A DNA stretch of 64,000 nt from Paenibacillus psychroresistens. GTDB lineage: Bacteria; Bacillota; Bacilli; Paenibacillales; NBRC-103111. A program made the translations under genes and the position numbers. The stretch is from contig NZ_CP034235.1 of assembly GCF_009728935.1 (NCBI RefSeq), positions 4,750,001 to 4,814,000 of the forward strand, in the 5' to 3' direction. This document shows positions 53,455 to 62,712 of this stretch, in pieces; the first letter of the stretch is position 1, and the number at the start of each line of letters is the position of its first letter. Below the pieces are notes generated by a model. That model did no database searches. It was not told the origin of the DNA and was given only the letters and a program-made list of their open reading frames with translations.

Positions 53455-53689
53455 AAAAATCCCTATTTACTAAATCAAAGCGCAGACCTGACAACGTTAA
53501 GAAAAAACCGCTCTCTCTCCGACAGGGAAAATGAACGGTTACAACGTTTTCTGATTTACGTCAAATATATATATGAGTACAATTTAGGAGGACTATTGTC
53601 CTGCTAGGTTTTAATAAGAATTTAGGACCGTAACCTCCAGCGATAACACTAAAGAGTAACGATCCTGTATATGTGCTGTTCATTCCTTA

Positions 53690-53947
53690 CTACCGTCGTC
53701 GTAAGCCGCCACCACGTGCAATCGCGAAAAAAATTAGCAAAGCAACTACAGCACCAAATATTGCCGGCACAATATAGAAACCGCCAATAATCGGTCCCCA
53801 ATCGCCCAGCACTTCCGTACCCAACAAAGCCCCAATGAAGCCGGCTACAATGTTACCGAGAATACCACCTGGAACATCTCTACCAATGAGATTGCCACTT
53901 AACCAGCCAATTAAACCGCCTACAATTATTATCCATATCAGATACAT
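53690..53947 (-). CDS. GlsB/YeaQ/YmgE family membrane protein
   Basis: An 85-residue protein with three hydrophobic segments and glycine-rich motifs GGLIGWLSGNLIGRD and GNIVAGFIGALLG, the signature of transglycosylase-associated (YeaQ/YmgE) proteins, ending in a basic GGGLRRR tail. ATG 53947 follows GAAAGGAGAT. Such genes are commonly stress induced; molecular function unknown. Confidence 0.9.
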   Translation of the reverse strand: MYLIWIIIVGGLIGWLSGNLIGRDVPGGILGNIVAGFIGALLGTEVLGDWGPIIGGFYIVPAIFGAVVALLIFFAIARGGGLRRR

Positions 53948-54051
53948 TGTCCATCTCCTTTCTTGCTTATTAAGCTTATGCTCGGAGACTAGATAATGTG
54001 TTTTTTTTTATAATCGGCCAATGAAAGGTAACAGATAAATATACGATTGCT

Positions 54052-54579
54052 TTACATATTATTTATGTCGTAGGAATTGGCATTTAACGAATTATGACTG
54101 CGAAACGTATCGTAAGCATAAGCATTCCGATCCACATCAGAATCAACTAAAACGAGGATATTACCACCATCTAAATAATTATTGTATTGACGAGCTTCAT
54201 CTTCGGGAATCCCTAAACCAATTAAGCCACCTATCAAGCCACCTGCTCCAGCTCCTACAGCCATACCAGTAAGAATAGCACCCGCAATCGGACCTACTGC
54301 AACAATTGGACCCACTCCTGGAATTGCCAATGCTGCGATTCCTAAAAATAGTCCGCCGACACCTCCGAGCATACCACCTGTTGCTGCTCCTACCACTGCT
54401 CCTGCTGGTGCTTTACTCCCGGTTTCTTCAGTAACACTATCTATAACCTCTTTATTTTTTGCAATAACGGAGATTTCATCTGAAGAATACCCGTGAGACT
54501 TCAAATCTTCAATTGCTAGTGTTGTTTCTGCTTCGGTTTGAAATACCCCTACAATTTTCTTTTGATTAGAGTCACTCAT
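54052..54579 (-). CDS. General stress protein (DUF1269/YflT-17M-like)
   Basis: A 175-residue protein. The N-terminal part KIVGVFQTEAETTLAIEDLKSHGYSSDEISVIAKN matches general-stress-protein 17M-like proteins. A long glycine/alanine-rich helical hairpin follows (about 58-125, GAVVGAATGGMLGGVGGLFLG) typical of DUF1269, then a polar C-terminus. ATG 54579 follows AGGAGA. It neighbours the YeaQ-like gene, another stress-type gene. Often SigB-controlled in Bacilli; I saw only weak promoter matches. Confidence 0.85.
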   Translation of the reverse strand: MSDSNQKKIVGVFQTEAETTLAIEDLKSHGYSSDEISVIAKNKEVIDSVTEETGSKAPAGAVVGAATGGMLGGVGGLFLGIAALAIPGVGPIVAVGPIAGAILTGMAVGAGAGGLIGGLIGLGIPEDEARQYNNYLDGGNILVLVDSDVDRNAYAYDTFRSHNSLNANSYDINNM

Positions 54580-54765
54580 GATAAATTCTCCTAGAATCTT
54601 ATTTGGTTAATCCAGCTACTAATTATTTAACCTAGAGATTAGAAAATGAAACATTTATCTAATGGTGATATTCCATAATTAACTGACTTGGCAAACAGGA
54701 AACATTGGTTAATGAACAAAATAAGGAAGGAAAGCTATTGTTGGAGTCTCTAAAAGCAACCTATT

Positions 54766-56679
54766 CTATTCATTTTTCTCACGTAGGTCATCAAAACCCG
54801 CAGCTTTCTCCTCATCCTCAATTTCAAAAGGGCTCTTGTCCGGTTGGCGGACACGATTCATATGATTCAGGTAATCATACTTTCGGGAAGTTGCACGCAT
54901 GTCTCCTCCGTTACTATAACCTAGAAATTGAATGGCATCCTCATATGTGAAATTAAAGGATTGGTAATAAAATGTCTTCGATCCAAGCTCTTCTTTTGTA
55001 GTTGCTTCAATATGATACCACTCGCCGTCTACTTTGACGGAGACAAATTGGTGAGCTTCACCATTCAATTTAACTAAAGGCGCCTTGCTTTCCATGCCTA
55101 CTAGCGTAAACAGCAAATGGTAGGCTTCTGACCAACCAGAGCAGACAGCAAAGCCATCGAGAATAGAACCATGTACATTACCAGCGTATGGGTTAGCTGG
55201 AGGATCACTCAGATCGACAGATTGGCCTCTACTAATGCGGAGAGTGTTGTAGTCATAAGAGCCATAGGTGACTAAAAAATCGTAAATGGCTTTCTCCTTC
55301 TGAAACTCACCCATCTCCGGTTTGATGATAGGTTTAAGCATACTCTGTGCTTTTTTCAGAATCTGCTGCTCCTCCGTATCAAGCAAACTTAAAGCTGTTT
55401 CGGGATACTTATCGGCGACCCAATACCTATTGTAGTAACTGGTCGCAAATTTGACATCCTCATCAGCTAAGGTGTGCAGAATAAATCCCTTCTTATCAGG
55501 AGTTTTACCTACAAACGCAATCTTGCCCTCAATGTCCGATCTATTGGCGATGATGTTGAAAAATTCAACAGAAATCAACGTTTTCCCAGTGGTAGTCGTG
55601 TAAGATGGGATGCTATGTGAGAGGTTAAGTGCATAATCACGGTCATCAAAAGTCTTCACCTTTAGGTCATTCGCCAAAAGCGTATAAACTGCATTACCGA
55701 TAAGTACATCGGATTTATCGAATGATTCATGATATTCCGTTTTCACCGTATTTTTGTTCCGAATAATCGAAATCAATTTATTTTTGGAATCCTCTTTGAT
55801 CGTGTATCCGAAAGATCTAAGTTCTTCGATATCTATGACGTTCACGTTACCAACGGCATAGGACTTGAGGTATTTCCCATCCATATAGACAGTACTTTCG
55901 GTTTCCAGAGCGTATCCGACCACTGCTCCTAGCGATATTGTCCAAAGCTTAAAATTATCACCCATACCGCTCTGGGGGTAAATCGTATCACTTCCCAATC
56001 GCGTTGCAGCTTTTTTCTGCTTGCCGTCTTTAACAATTTGATCCCGCTTTGCTTTGGAGATCGCCAGTTTTCCATTGTCATTATATAACCGCATTACGCT
56101 AATAATCGCCTGTCCTGCAGTTAACACAGCATTCGGGTTGAAGCTGCCGTTTCCGTCATCTGACATGATTTTTCTGTCTGAGACGTAATCAATACTATTC
56201 AGTGCCCAACCGTCTATTTTCGAGCGATCCTTAAACTTACTAGGAAGATTATATATATATCGTCCAAGTGTATCAGCAGTATTCGCCAAGATGACAGCGG
56301 CTTCCTTGCGCAGGATAGGATCGTTAGGGCCAAACGCAGTATTTGACTTCCCCTTCACAATACCTAATTCATAGGCTGCAATTACAGAAGGGTCGTCTAT
56401 ATCCTTAAAAAAATGTTCTGGATTTTTCTTGCCTTTTTCAACTAAAAAGTCATTAATAGACTTGTTTGTGAGTAGCTCTATCGCTCGGATAATCATCTTA
56501 CTCATGTCCGATTTCGAAATTGGTTTAGTAGAGTCCTGCAGTTGCACAATCTCTGGTATGATTTTTTGTTTAACTGTCTCATCGAATGAATCAGTTTGAG
56601 AAGCTGCTGCTATATAGCCAGTTGAATTGCTCCCTGTAATAAATGTAATAACTATGAACCAAACCATAAGTTTTCTCAT
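54766..56679 (-). CDS. Secreted SLH-domain transglutaminase-like protein
   Basis: A 637-residue exported protein. It has a signal peptide (about 1-26), SLH repeats (about 50-205: FKDIDDPSVIAAYELGIVKG, FGPNDPILRKEAAVILAN and FNPNAVLTAGQAIISVM) that anchor it to the cell wall, and a central domain resembling copper-amine-oxidase-N/stalk repeats. The C-terminal transglutaminase-like domain has the catalytic Cys in DGFAVCSGWSEAY, His in GEAHQFVSV and an acidic residue in HIEAT. ATG 56679 follows GAGGAG. It may crosslink or hydrolyse surface proteins. Confidence 0.85.
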   Translation of the reverse strand: MRKLMVWFIVITFITGSNSTGYIAAASQTDSFDETVKQKIIPEIVQLQDSTKPISKSDMSKMIIRAIELLTNKSINDFLVEKGKKNPEHFFKDIDDPSVIAAYELGIVKGKSNTAFGPNDPILRKEAAVILANTADTLGRYIYNLPSKFKDRSKIDGWALNSIDYVSDRKIMSDDGNGSFNPNAVLTAGQAIISVMRLYNDNGKLAISKAKRDQIVKDGKQKKAATRLGSDTIYPQSGMGDNFKLWTISLGAVVGYALETESTVYMDGKYLKSYAVGNVNVIDIEELRSFGYTIKEDSKNKLISIIRNKNTVKTEYHESFDKSDVLIGNAVYTLLANDLKVKTFDDRDYALNLSHSIPSYTTTTGKTLISVEFFNIIANRSDIEGKIAFVGKTPDKKGFILHTLADEDVKFATSYYNRYWVADKYPETALSLLDTEEQQILKKAQSMLKPIIKPEMGEFQKEKAIYDFLVTYGSYDYNTLRISRGQSVDLSDPPANPYAGNVHGSILDGFAVCSGWSEAYHLLFTLVGMESKAPLVKLNGEAHQFVSVKVDGEWYHIEATTKEELGSKTFYYQSFNFTYEDAIQFLGYSNGGDMRATSRKYDYLNHMNRVRQPDKSPFEIEDEEKAAGFDDLREKNE

Positions 56680-56871
56680 ATTAGGACTCCTCTAATTTCG
56701 ATATATAAATGACTATGTTTATTTCGACAATAACCTACATTTTCCTGCAACTGGGAAAAATGAGATTGTTTATTTCAAAATATGTCTCTAGATGGCGAAA
56801 TAATAATAACTCCTTCATTAGTCGCAATCTAAAAAAGACTAGAACGCCTTTACGCACAAGGCTTTCCTAGT

Positions 56872-57378
56872 ATGGTACCTTTAGTTTTATTGTATCTTGG
56901 AATGAAGAGAGTAAAAAAGCAACCATTGGAGCTTTTAGAAGCAGCCTTTGTTTTCTATCTGCTTTTTGTAATCTATTTTGTATTTATACCAATAGATGTC
57001 AACTTAGGTATTTACAGCAGCAACTCACCCTGGTATAACTCTATCCACCCCGTCCCTTTCATAAATAATGACATTCCGAGCTTTACGCTCAATATGATTA
57101 TGATGGTACCTCTAGGATTCTTTTTACCTTTATTATATAGTCGTGTGAGGACTGTGAAAAACGCTCTGAAAATAGGCTTGTTTACATCATTGGGAATAGA
57201 AGTCGCTCAGCTCATAATGGCAATAACTTTAAGCAGCTCTAGAACCAGCGATATCAATGATTTAATTGCAAATAGTCTTGGCTGTGCAATAGGATTTATT
57301 CTGATTAAACAAATTATGAAAGTCGATATGTTTAATAAGCTTATCCTAATGATTAGCAAAGCCCCCAAAACGGGTTAG
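56872..57378 (+). CDS. VanZ-like membrane protein
   Basis: A 168-residue protein with about four to five helices and the VanZ-family motifs NMIMMVPLGFFLPLLY and IEVAQLIMAITLSSSRTSDINDLIANSLGCAIGF. The start ATG 56872 lacks a good ribosome site (only AAGG eleven bases away), and the upstream frame could continue the protein, so the N-terminus is uncertain or truncated. VanZ relatives confer teicoplanin tolerance or are of unknown function. Not linked to other van genes here. Confidence 0.75.
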   Translation: MVPLVLLYLGMKRVKKQPLELLEAAFVFYLLFVIYFVFIPIDVNLGIYSSNSPWYNSIHPVPFINNDIPSFTLNMIMMVPLGFFLPLLYSRVRTVKNALKIGLFTSLGIEVAQLIMAITLSSSRTSDINDLIANSLGCAIGFILIKQIMKVDMFNKLILMISKAPKTG

Positions 57379-57416
57379 AGCATCCTCTTTCCTCAGAAAT
57401 TCTTGATGAACGAAAA

Positions 57417-57454
57417 AAAGCAGTGCATGGCTTAGACTTGCCATGCACTGCTTT
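57417..57454. terminator. Bidirectional terminator
   Basis: AAAGCAGTGCATGGC (57417-57431) pairs with GCCATGCACTGCTTT (57440-57454), a perfect 15-bp stem with A/T runs on both sides, between VanZ and the convergent hydrolase. Confidence 0.88.
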
Positions 57455-57458
57455 GTTG

Positions 57459-58568
57459 TTACTGGAAAAACTCTTTAAACAGATTTATCGTTTCTTGCGG
57501 GCTCTGCTCTGCGATCCAGTGACCGGCTTTATCTAGTTTCACTGTTTTCACGTCAGTTGCATATTGATGTAAAAATAAATCAAGAGTATGAAGAGTGGAA
57601 TCAAATCCTCCAATACCGAGAACGGGAACTGATAGCTTCGGATAAGTTTTCAAATCTTCAATATCTTGCCTAAATGTTTTATACCACCCGTTACTTGCGC
57701 GAATCGCTTCAGCACTTGAATATGCCGCATAGTAGATACCTTTGTCCTCTTTGGTCATAGGAGGTTTGTCATAGGCCAAATAGTCAAAAAGCCAATCTTG
57801 ATAGATACTCATTTGTTTTCCTGCCAGCAATTTCTCCGGCAACCCTGGAACAGAATTGAGTGCAAACCACCAAGGGTAAACAGCATGATCTTTAATACTC
57901 GTATCGTACACTCCCGGCGGTGCCAAGAGTGGGATTCCCAAGAAGCCTTCAAATGGATGAGGAACATCCAACATAGCTAGTTTTGTCGTAGCTTGAGGGT
58001 AATTAGCTGCATAAGCATAAGCAACCTGTGCCCCGATATCATGCCCCACCATGTTAACTTTCTTATAGCCAAGCTCTTTGACCAAGGCATAAACATCTGA
58101 AGCCATAGTCTTCTTATCATAGCCTGATTCAGGCTTGTCGGAACTACCCATTCCACGATATTCAACGACATAAACATGATATTTCTTAGCTAGTTCCGGC
58201 ATAATTTTGTGATACGCGTACCAGGTTTGCGGCCAGCCTGGAAGAAGGAATAGCGGTTCACCCTTACCGCCCTCAACATAGTGAATCGTGATTCCATTTA
58301 CTTTTTTGTATCCATTTTTGAATCCTGGAAGTTTTTTAACAAGCTCTTTATCCGAATAAGCCTTCTTGTCAACTTCGGATTCATCTATTGAACTTTGTGA
58401 GTACGAAACCTTTGTATACTCCAAGTCCGAAACCGGTAAACTCTGTGAGTCCGGAACTGTTTCATTCTTAATTTGCCGATTGTTGTTTCCTGCACAAGCT
58501 GAAAGAAACAACGCTATAATCATCGTTAAAGCCATTAACTTGAACACTCTCGATTTTCTTTTGGGCAT
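57459..58568 (-). CDS. Alpha/beta-hydrolase lipoprotein (epoxide hydrolase-like), copy 1
   Basis: A 369-residue secreted lipoprotein with lipobox FLSAC near residue 25 and a linker, then an alpha/beta-hydrolase fold. It shows the oxyanion segment LLPGWPQTW, the nucleophile Asp in GHDIG, a cap with PGVYDTSIKDH, and the His in AGHWIAEQ. Asp at the nucleophile elbow points to epoxide hydrolase or dehalogenase activity rather than esterase. ATG 58568 follows GGAGG. It is a close tandem copy of the next gene upstream. Confidence 0.9.
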   Translation of the reverse strand: MPKRKSRVFKLMALTMIIALFLSACAGNNNRQIKNETVPDSQSLPVSDLEYTKVSYSQSSIDESEVDKKAYSDKELVKKLPGFKNGYKKVNGITIHYVEGGKGEPLFLLPGWPQTWYAYHKIMPELAKKYHVYVVEYRGMGSSDKPESGYDKKTMASDVYALVKELGYKKVNMVGHDIGAQVAYAYAANYPQATTKLAMLDVPHPFEGFLGIPLLAPPGVYDTSIKDHAVYPWWFALNSVPGLPEKLLAGKQMSIYQDWLFDYLAYDKPPMTKEDKGIYYAAYSSAEAIRASNGWYKTFRQDIEDLKTYPKLSVPVLGIGGFDSTLHTLDLFLHQYATDVKTVKLDKAGHWIAEQSPQETINLFKEFFQ

Positions 58569-58608
58569 AAGGCTTCCTCCATTGTAAGTTAGTTAAGTAC
58601 TTTTGTTG

Positions 58609-59721
58609 TTAACGGAAAAACTCCATAAACATTTTAATGGTTTCTTGCGGCTTCTGCTCTGCGATCCAGTGTCCTGCTCCATCCAGCTTCACCGATTTTA
58701 CATCAGACGCATATTGACGCAAATGTGCATCTAGATTATTAAAAGTGGAATTAAAACCTCCAATACCAAGAACTGGCATTGATAGTTTTGGATAAGTTTT
58801 CAAATCTTCAATATCTTGTCTGAATGTTTTATACCACTCGTTACTTGCGCGAATTGCTTCAGCATTTGAATATGCCGCATAATAGACTTCTTTGACCTCT
58901 TTGGTCATAGGAGGTTTGTTGCCATAGGCCAAATAGTCAAAGAGCCAATCTTGATAAATACTCATTCCATTTCCTTGCAGCAATTTCTCAGACAATTCTG
59001 GAACAGAATTAAGTCCAAACCACCAAGGGTAAATAGGATGATCTTTAATGCTCGTATCGTACACTCCGGGTGGCGGCACGAGTGGGAGTCCCAGATAGCG
59101 TTCAGATGGATGAGCAACATCCAATAAAGCTAGTTTTGTCGTAGCTTGAGGGTAATTGGCTGCATAAGCATAAGCAACAAATGCCCCAATGTCATGCCCT
59201 GCCATATTAACTTTCGTATAGCCAAGCTCTTTGACCAAGGCATAGACATCCGACGCCATTGTCTTCTTGTCATAGCCTGATGCAGGCTTGTCAGAGCCGC
59301 CCATTCCACGATATTCAACGACATAAACATGATATTTTTTGGCTAGACCCTGCATAACTTTGTGATAGGCATACCAGGTTTGCGGCCAGCCTGGAAGAAG
59401 GAATAGTGGTTCTCCCTTACCACCCTCAACATAGTGAAGCGTGATTCCGTTTACCTTTTTGTATCCATTTTTGAATCCCGGAAGTTTTTTGACGAGCTCC
59501 TTATCCGAATAAGCTTTCTTGTTAACTCCGGAATCATCTTTTGAACTTTGTGAGTACGAAACTTTTGTATACTCTAAGTCCGAAACCGGTGAACTCTGTG
59601 AGTTTGGAACTGTTTCATTCTTAATTTGCCGATTGTTGTTTCCTGCACAAGCTGAAAGAAACAACGCTATAATCAGCGTTAAAGCCATTAATTTTAACAC
59701 TTGCGATTTTCTTTTGGGCAA
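58609..59721 (-). CDS. Alpha/beta-hydrolase lipoprotein (epoxide hydrolase-like), copy 2
   Basis: A 370-residue paralogue of the preceding entry, very similar over its full length including leader and intergenic sequence: lipobox FLSAC, LLPGWPQTW, GHDIGA with the nucleophile Asp, and GHWIAEQ. I chose TTG 59721 because it follows GGAGG and matches the ATG of the sister gene; the longer frame to 59841 has no homologous N-terminus. The pair must come from a recent tandem duplication. Likely anchored outside the cell and acting on small hydrophobic compounds. Confidence 0.9.
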   Translation of the reverse strand: MPKRKSQVLKLMALTLIIALFLSACAGNNNRQIKNETVPNSQSSPVSDLEYTKVSYSQSSKDDSGVNKKAYSDKELVKKLPGFKNGYKKVNGITLHYVEGGKGEPLFLLPGWPQTWYAYHKVMQGLAKKYHVYVVEYRGMGGSDKPASGYDKKTMASDVYALVKELGYTKVNMAGHDIGAFVAYAYAANYPQATTKLALLDVAHPSERYLGLPLVPPPGVYDTSIKDHPIYPWWFGLNSVPELSEKLLQGNGMSIYQDWLFDYLAYGNKPPMTKEVKEVYYAAYSNAEAIRASNEWYKTFRQDIEDLKTYPKLSMPVLGIGGFNSTFNNLDAHLRQYASDVKSVKLDGAGHWIAEQKPQETIKMFMEFFR

Positions 59722-59863
59722 AAGAATTCCTCCATTGTAAGTTAGTGTAAAGTAATGAGTAACCCAATTCATTAAGCTCCGCTCTTCTTGCTCTTTGCGT
59801 TGGAATAACTCACCCCCTTTACTCTTATAGTCATAAACCAAAGCAAAAAAACTGCAATGGTGA

Positions 59864-61042
59864 TTATCGGGATGTCATTTTAGAATAATAACGATTAAAT
59901 TTTACTGAATAAATCAATATATAAATTACGAGTAGCGCAGCAAACAAATTTAGAATTATCAACGATACATTCAAATTAAAAAATTGAGTCAGCACTCCGA
60001 CGCCTACAGGAGGAATAATGAATCCGGAGTAAGCACTTAAATAAAATGCGGAAATGACTTGTGGACGTTCTTCTGGCTTAGGCAACTGACTGGCGAACCT
60101 TAAACAAACTTGGAACGTCCATCCGGCGCCAATTCCTTGAATCAATATGCCGGCCCAGAGCAAAAATAAACTCGCAGACTGACCAGAAAAAACAATAATC
60201 CACGATCCAATGGCAAGAGACAGGATTCCTAAACGCATCCGTGTAACGGGATTGCGCGGCCAAGGAAAGAACTGCATAAAAGCGCCTCCGCCTAGAAGCA
60301 ATAAAATTAACAACCCGGAAATAGCATGATTATTGGTATGAATGACGTTCTTGGTGAACGATGGAATAAGCGAAAACACAATTCCACCTAACGTAAAAAG
60401 AGTAAAGATTGGAAGTCCAATAAAAGACCAAAAATGAACACGAATATTGTCGGGAACACCCAGCGAAATCTTAGTTTTAGCCGGTTTCTGTGCTTGGGAA
60501 TCTACTTGCTTCGGTAACAATTCCAGAACTACCAAGGAACTCACTAACATGATGAGCAGAAACCAAAACGGCAAACGAAGCGGCTGAAAATGCAGATATT
60601 GCACGATTAAACCTGAAATGGCTGGACCCAGACCAAAACCAAGGTTCACTGTTACCCCTGATAATTTGATTGCTGTACTCACTTTATTAGGAGCAGTTTG
60701 TTTTAATAGAAAAGCGCTGGCAGTACCTGTAAAAGCTCCATATGCAATGCCTTCCAAAATCCTTGCCGCATAAAGCATCCAAACGTTGAAGCTAACTAAA
60801 AAAAGCAACGTCGACACGATGGAAATCCAAATACTGTAGCGAAGCACTCTTTTCAATCCCCAGGTGCTCCCTTTGGCTCCCACAATGAGCAAGGTTGGCA
60901 GCAGGACAGCGGCATAAACGGCAAACAAAATGGTGATTTCCAGACTGCTCAGCCGATAATGCTCGCCATACAAAGGGAATAAGGAAGAAATAAACGTAGC
61001 TCCGCAGGACATCATAAGAACAATCCAAAGCATTTTATTCAT
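59864..61042 (-). CDS. MFS transporter
   Basis: A 392-residue 12-helix MFS permease of the DHA1 kind: SLEITILFAVYAAVLLPTLLIVG, KRVLRYSIW and ARILEGIAYGAFTGTASAFL. It resembles small-molecule/drug exporters. ATG 61042 follows GAGGAG. It lies 34 bases downstream of the hydrolase gene on the same strand, under the promoter at 62054-62083, so it probably belongs to the MarR-linked group. Confidence 0.9.
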   Translation of the reverse strand: MNKMLWIVLMMSCGATFISSLFPLYGEHYRLSSLEITILFAVYAAVLLPTLLIVGAKGSTWGLKRVLRYSIWISIVSTLLFLVSFNVWMLYAARILEGIAYGAFTGTASAFLLKQTAPNKVSTAIKLSGVTVNLGFGLGPAISGLIVQYLHFQPLRLPFWFLLIMLVSSLVVLELLPKQVDSQAQKPAKTKISLGVPDNIRVHFWSFIGLPIFTLFTLGGIVFSLIPSFTKNVIHTNNHAISGLLILLLLGGGAFMQFFPWPRNPVTRMRLGILSLAIGSWIIVFSGQSASLFLLWAGILIQGIGAGWTFQVCLRFASQLPKPEERPQVISAFYLSAYSGFIIPPVGVGVLTQFFNLNVSLIILNLFAALLVIYILIYSVKFNRYYSKMTSR

Positions 61043-61075
61043 AAAAGGACTCCTCTTCAATAACAAAAGTATTTC

Positions 61076-61948
61076 TTATACGTTTCCTAACATAACCTCA
61101 GCGACTTTGTCCGGCATATCCAATTGAACCCAGTGGCCAGCCGGTAAAATGTGCAAGGAAGAATGTTTCAAGAGTGAATGGAGATGCTTCGCAATGCCGT
61201 AGTTTAGATAAGGATCGGTTTCACCCCAGATCAGTTTGACTGGAATATCGTTCGCCCACATCTTGTTAATACGCTTCGTATTTTTGGCGACTTCTTCGAA
61301 CAAATGTGTCGTCATTTGCGCGAACGCCGGACCTGAGCTTGGTTGATTTCTGAAATTGGCGTCGATAAGCGGACCGAGGAATTTCGCATAGGATACTTTT
61401 TGATCTTCCGTTAGATGCTCTTGGAATTTGTTCCGTTGGAAATTAAGCACCCAAGCGAATTGTTCCGGGCTGCGCAGAATGGCCTGCGTGAGTGCCTTCA
61501 AATTCGTAGTCGCAAACAGCTCAATGAGCTCTGGATATTTAGCCGTTGGTGATTCCAAGTAAAAGGCGTTCATCAGGCAGACGGAATCCACATGCTCCGG
61601 ATGCTCTATCGCATAGTTGACTGCCGCGGGTCCGGAAGAATCGTGACCAACCGGAATAATTTTGTCAAGTCCCAAGCCCTGCACTACCGCATGAAGATCA
61701 CCCAATTGCTGCTCGAAGCTATATTTGGCACCAGTCGGTTTGTCTGAAGCGCCGAAGCCAAGGAAGTCGAATACGACGACTCTTCTGCCTCCTGCAACCA
61801 AGTGTGGTACCAATTCATCATAAATATGCAAATTGTCGGGGAAGCCGTGCATGAGTACAAATGCAGGTCCAGTACCCGCGTAATCTCGGGCATAGATGCT
61901 GCCTTGTCCGCGGTCAATTCGATGCTCTTGAAAGTTGTTGGTGTTCAT
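61076..61948 (-). CDS. Alpha/beta-hydrolase (epoxide hydrolase/dehalogenase-like)
   Basis: A 290-residue cytoplasmic alpha/beta-hydrolase. Oxyanion HGFPDN, nucleophile Asp in GHDSSG, acid in WGETDPY, and catalytic His in AGHWVQLD. The Asp nucleophile fits haloalkane-dehalogenase or epoxide-hydrolase subgroups. ATG 61948 follows AAAAGGAG. It precedes the MFS gene and sits downstream of the shared MarR-type promoter, consistent with detoxification. Confidence 0.9.
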   Translation of the reverse strand: MNTNNFQEHRIDRGQGSIYARDYAGTGPAFVLMHGFPDNLHIYDELVPHLVAGGRRVVVFDFLGFGASDKPTGAKYSFEQQLGDLHAVVQGLGLDKIIPVGHDSSGPAAVNYAIEHPEHVDSVCLMNAFYLESPTAKYPELIELFATTNLKALTQAILRSPEQFAWVLNFQRNKFQEHLTEDQKVSYAKFLGPLIDANFRNQPSSGPAFAQMTTHLFEEVAKNTKRINKMWANDIPVKLIWGETDPYLNYGIAKHLHSLLKHSSLHILPAGHWVQLDMPDKVAEVMLGNV

Positions 61949-62053
61949 TGAGTTTGATCTCCTTTTATTTAAAAGTTTTCAGTTTAGAGTTAATTTTAGT
62001 ATTACCTACTTTTTAATAAGAAACACGAAATGTAAGCCTGCAGTAATAGCAGT

Positions 62054-62083
62054 ATTTTAGTCTCATATGCCCGTATTTACTAA
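62054..62083 (-). promoter_or_regulatory. Shared-motif promoter upstream of the hydrolase-MFS genes
   Basis: Minus strand -10 TAAAAT (62054-62059), preceded by ATATGAGAC and a weak -35 TTAGTA (62078-62083) 18 bases away. The plus-strand core ATTTTAGTCTCATATG is identical to that of the MarR promoter at 62623. Confidence 0.7.
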
Positions 62084-62140
62084 GCGAGCAGATTATCTCA
62101 ATGAATCTGCTTACTGTCTAACCAAGTGATACTTCTTTAA

Positions 62141-62578
62141 TCAGGCATAAAAGTTAATTCCAACAACGTCATCCATCATATTCCTCATTGACTTTGCAAG
62201 TTCAGAGCCAAACTGCTTTTCGAATTCAGCCTGAGCTCGATCCCAACCTTTTATTCCTATGGCAATGCGGTTGAGCCCTTCGTCGGTGATTGACACGATT
62301 CTAGCACGCCGATCACGTTCGCTTACTTGAATACTTACCAAACCATCACGCTCCAGTGGCCGAAGATTATGTCCAATCGTGGCACGATCCATTGTCATAA
62401 GTTCAGCGAGTTCTATCATCGTCTGCGGCCCCCGTTGCTTGAGATAGCCTAAAATGGAGAATTGAGTAGCTCGTAACCCTGATCCCGACTCTGCCAAACA
62501 GGCGTCGTAGAAGCGTGTAATATGACGTGATGCGCGTCTCAATTTTGTACAGTTGCAGAACTCCATATTGGTGAGCAT
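62141..62578 (-). CDS. MarR-family regulator
   Basis: A 145-residue winged-helix MarR protein. It begins MEFCNCTKLRRASRHITRFYDACL with three Cys (about 8, 10, 27), then GLRATQFSILGYLKQRGPQTMIELAELMTMDRATIGHNLRPLERDGLV and SERDRRARIVSITDEG wing. The N-terminal Cys cluster could sense oxidants or electrophiles. ATG 62578 follows GGAGGTG. The promoter motif ATATGAGACTAAAAT upstream also occurs before the hydrolase and the Ohr genes, so these form a probable regulon. Confidence 0.9.
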   Translation of the reverse strand: MLTNMEFCNCTKLRRASRHITRFYDACLAESGSGLRATQFSILGYLKQRGPQTMIELAELMTMDRATIGHNLRPLERDGLVSIQVSERDRRARIVSITDEGLNRIAIGIKGWDRAQAEFEKQFGSELAKSMRNMMDDVVGINFYA

Positions 62579-62622
62579 TAATTTTACACCTCCATAACCT
62601 AGTTTGCCCCTTTATAAAGTTT

Positions 62623-62651
62623 ATTTTAGTCTCATATGCACGTAAATGCAA
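62623..62651 (-). promoter_or_regulatory. Promoter and candidate operator of the MarR gene
   Basis: Minus strand -35 TTGCAT (62646-62651), 17-base spacer, -10 TAAAAT (62623-62628). The spacer contains TACGTGCATATGAGAC, shared in part with the other two promoters of the set. Confidence 0.75.
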
Positions 62652-62712
62652 GAGGAAAAACATCGCAATTAACGCGAATATCGGCTTCTTTGACCTATAT
62701 GGACGATACCCG

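Noticed and set aside
54705..54950. Plus-strand frame over the end of the SLH-transglutaminase gene
   Set aside because: It is the complementary shadow of a clearly coding minus-strand region.
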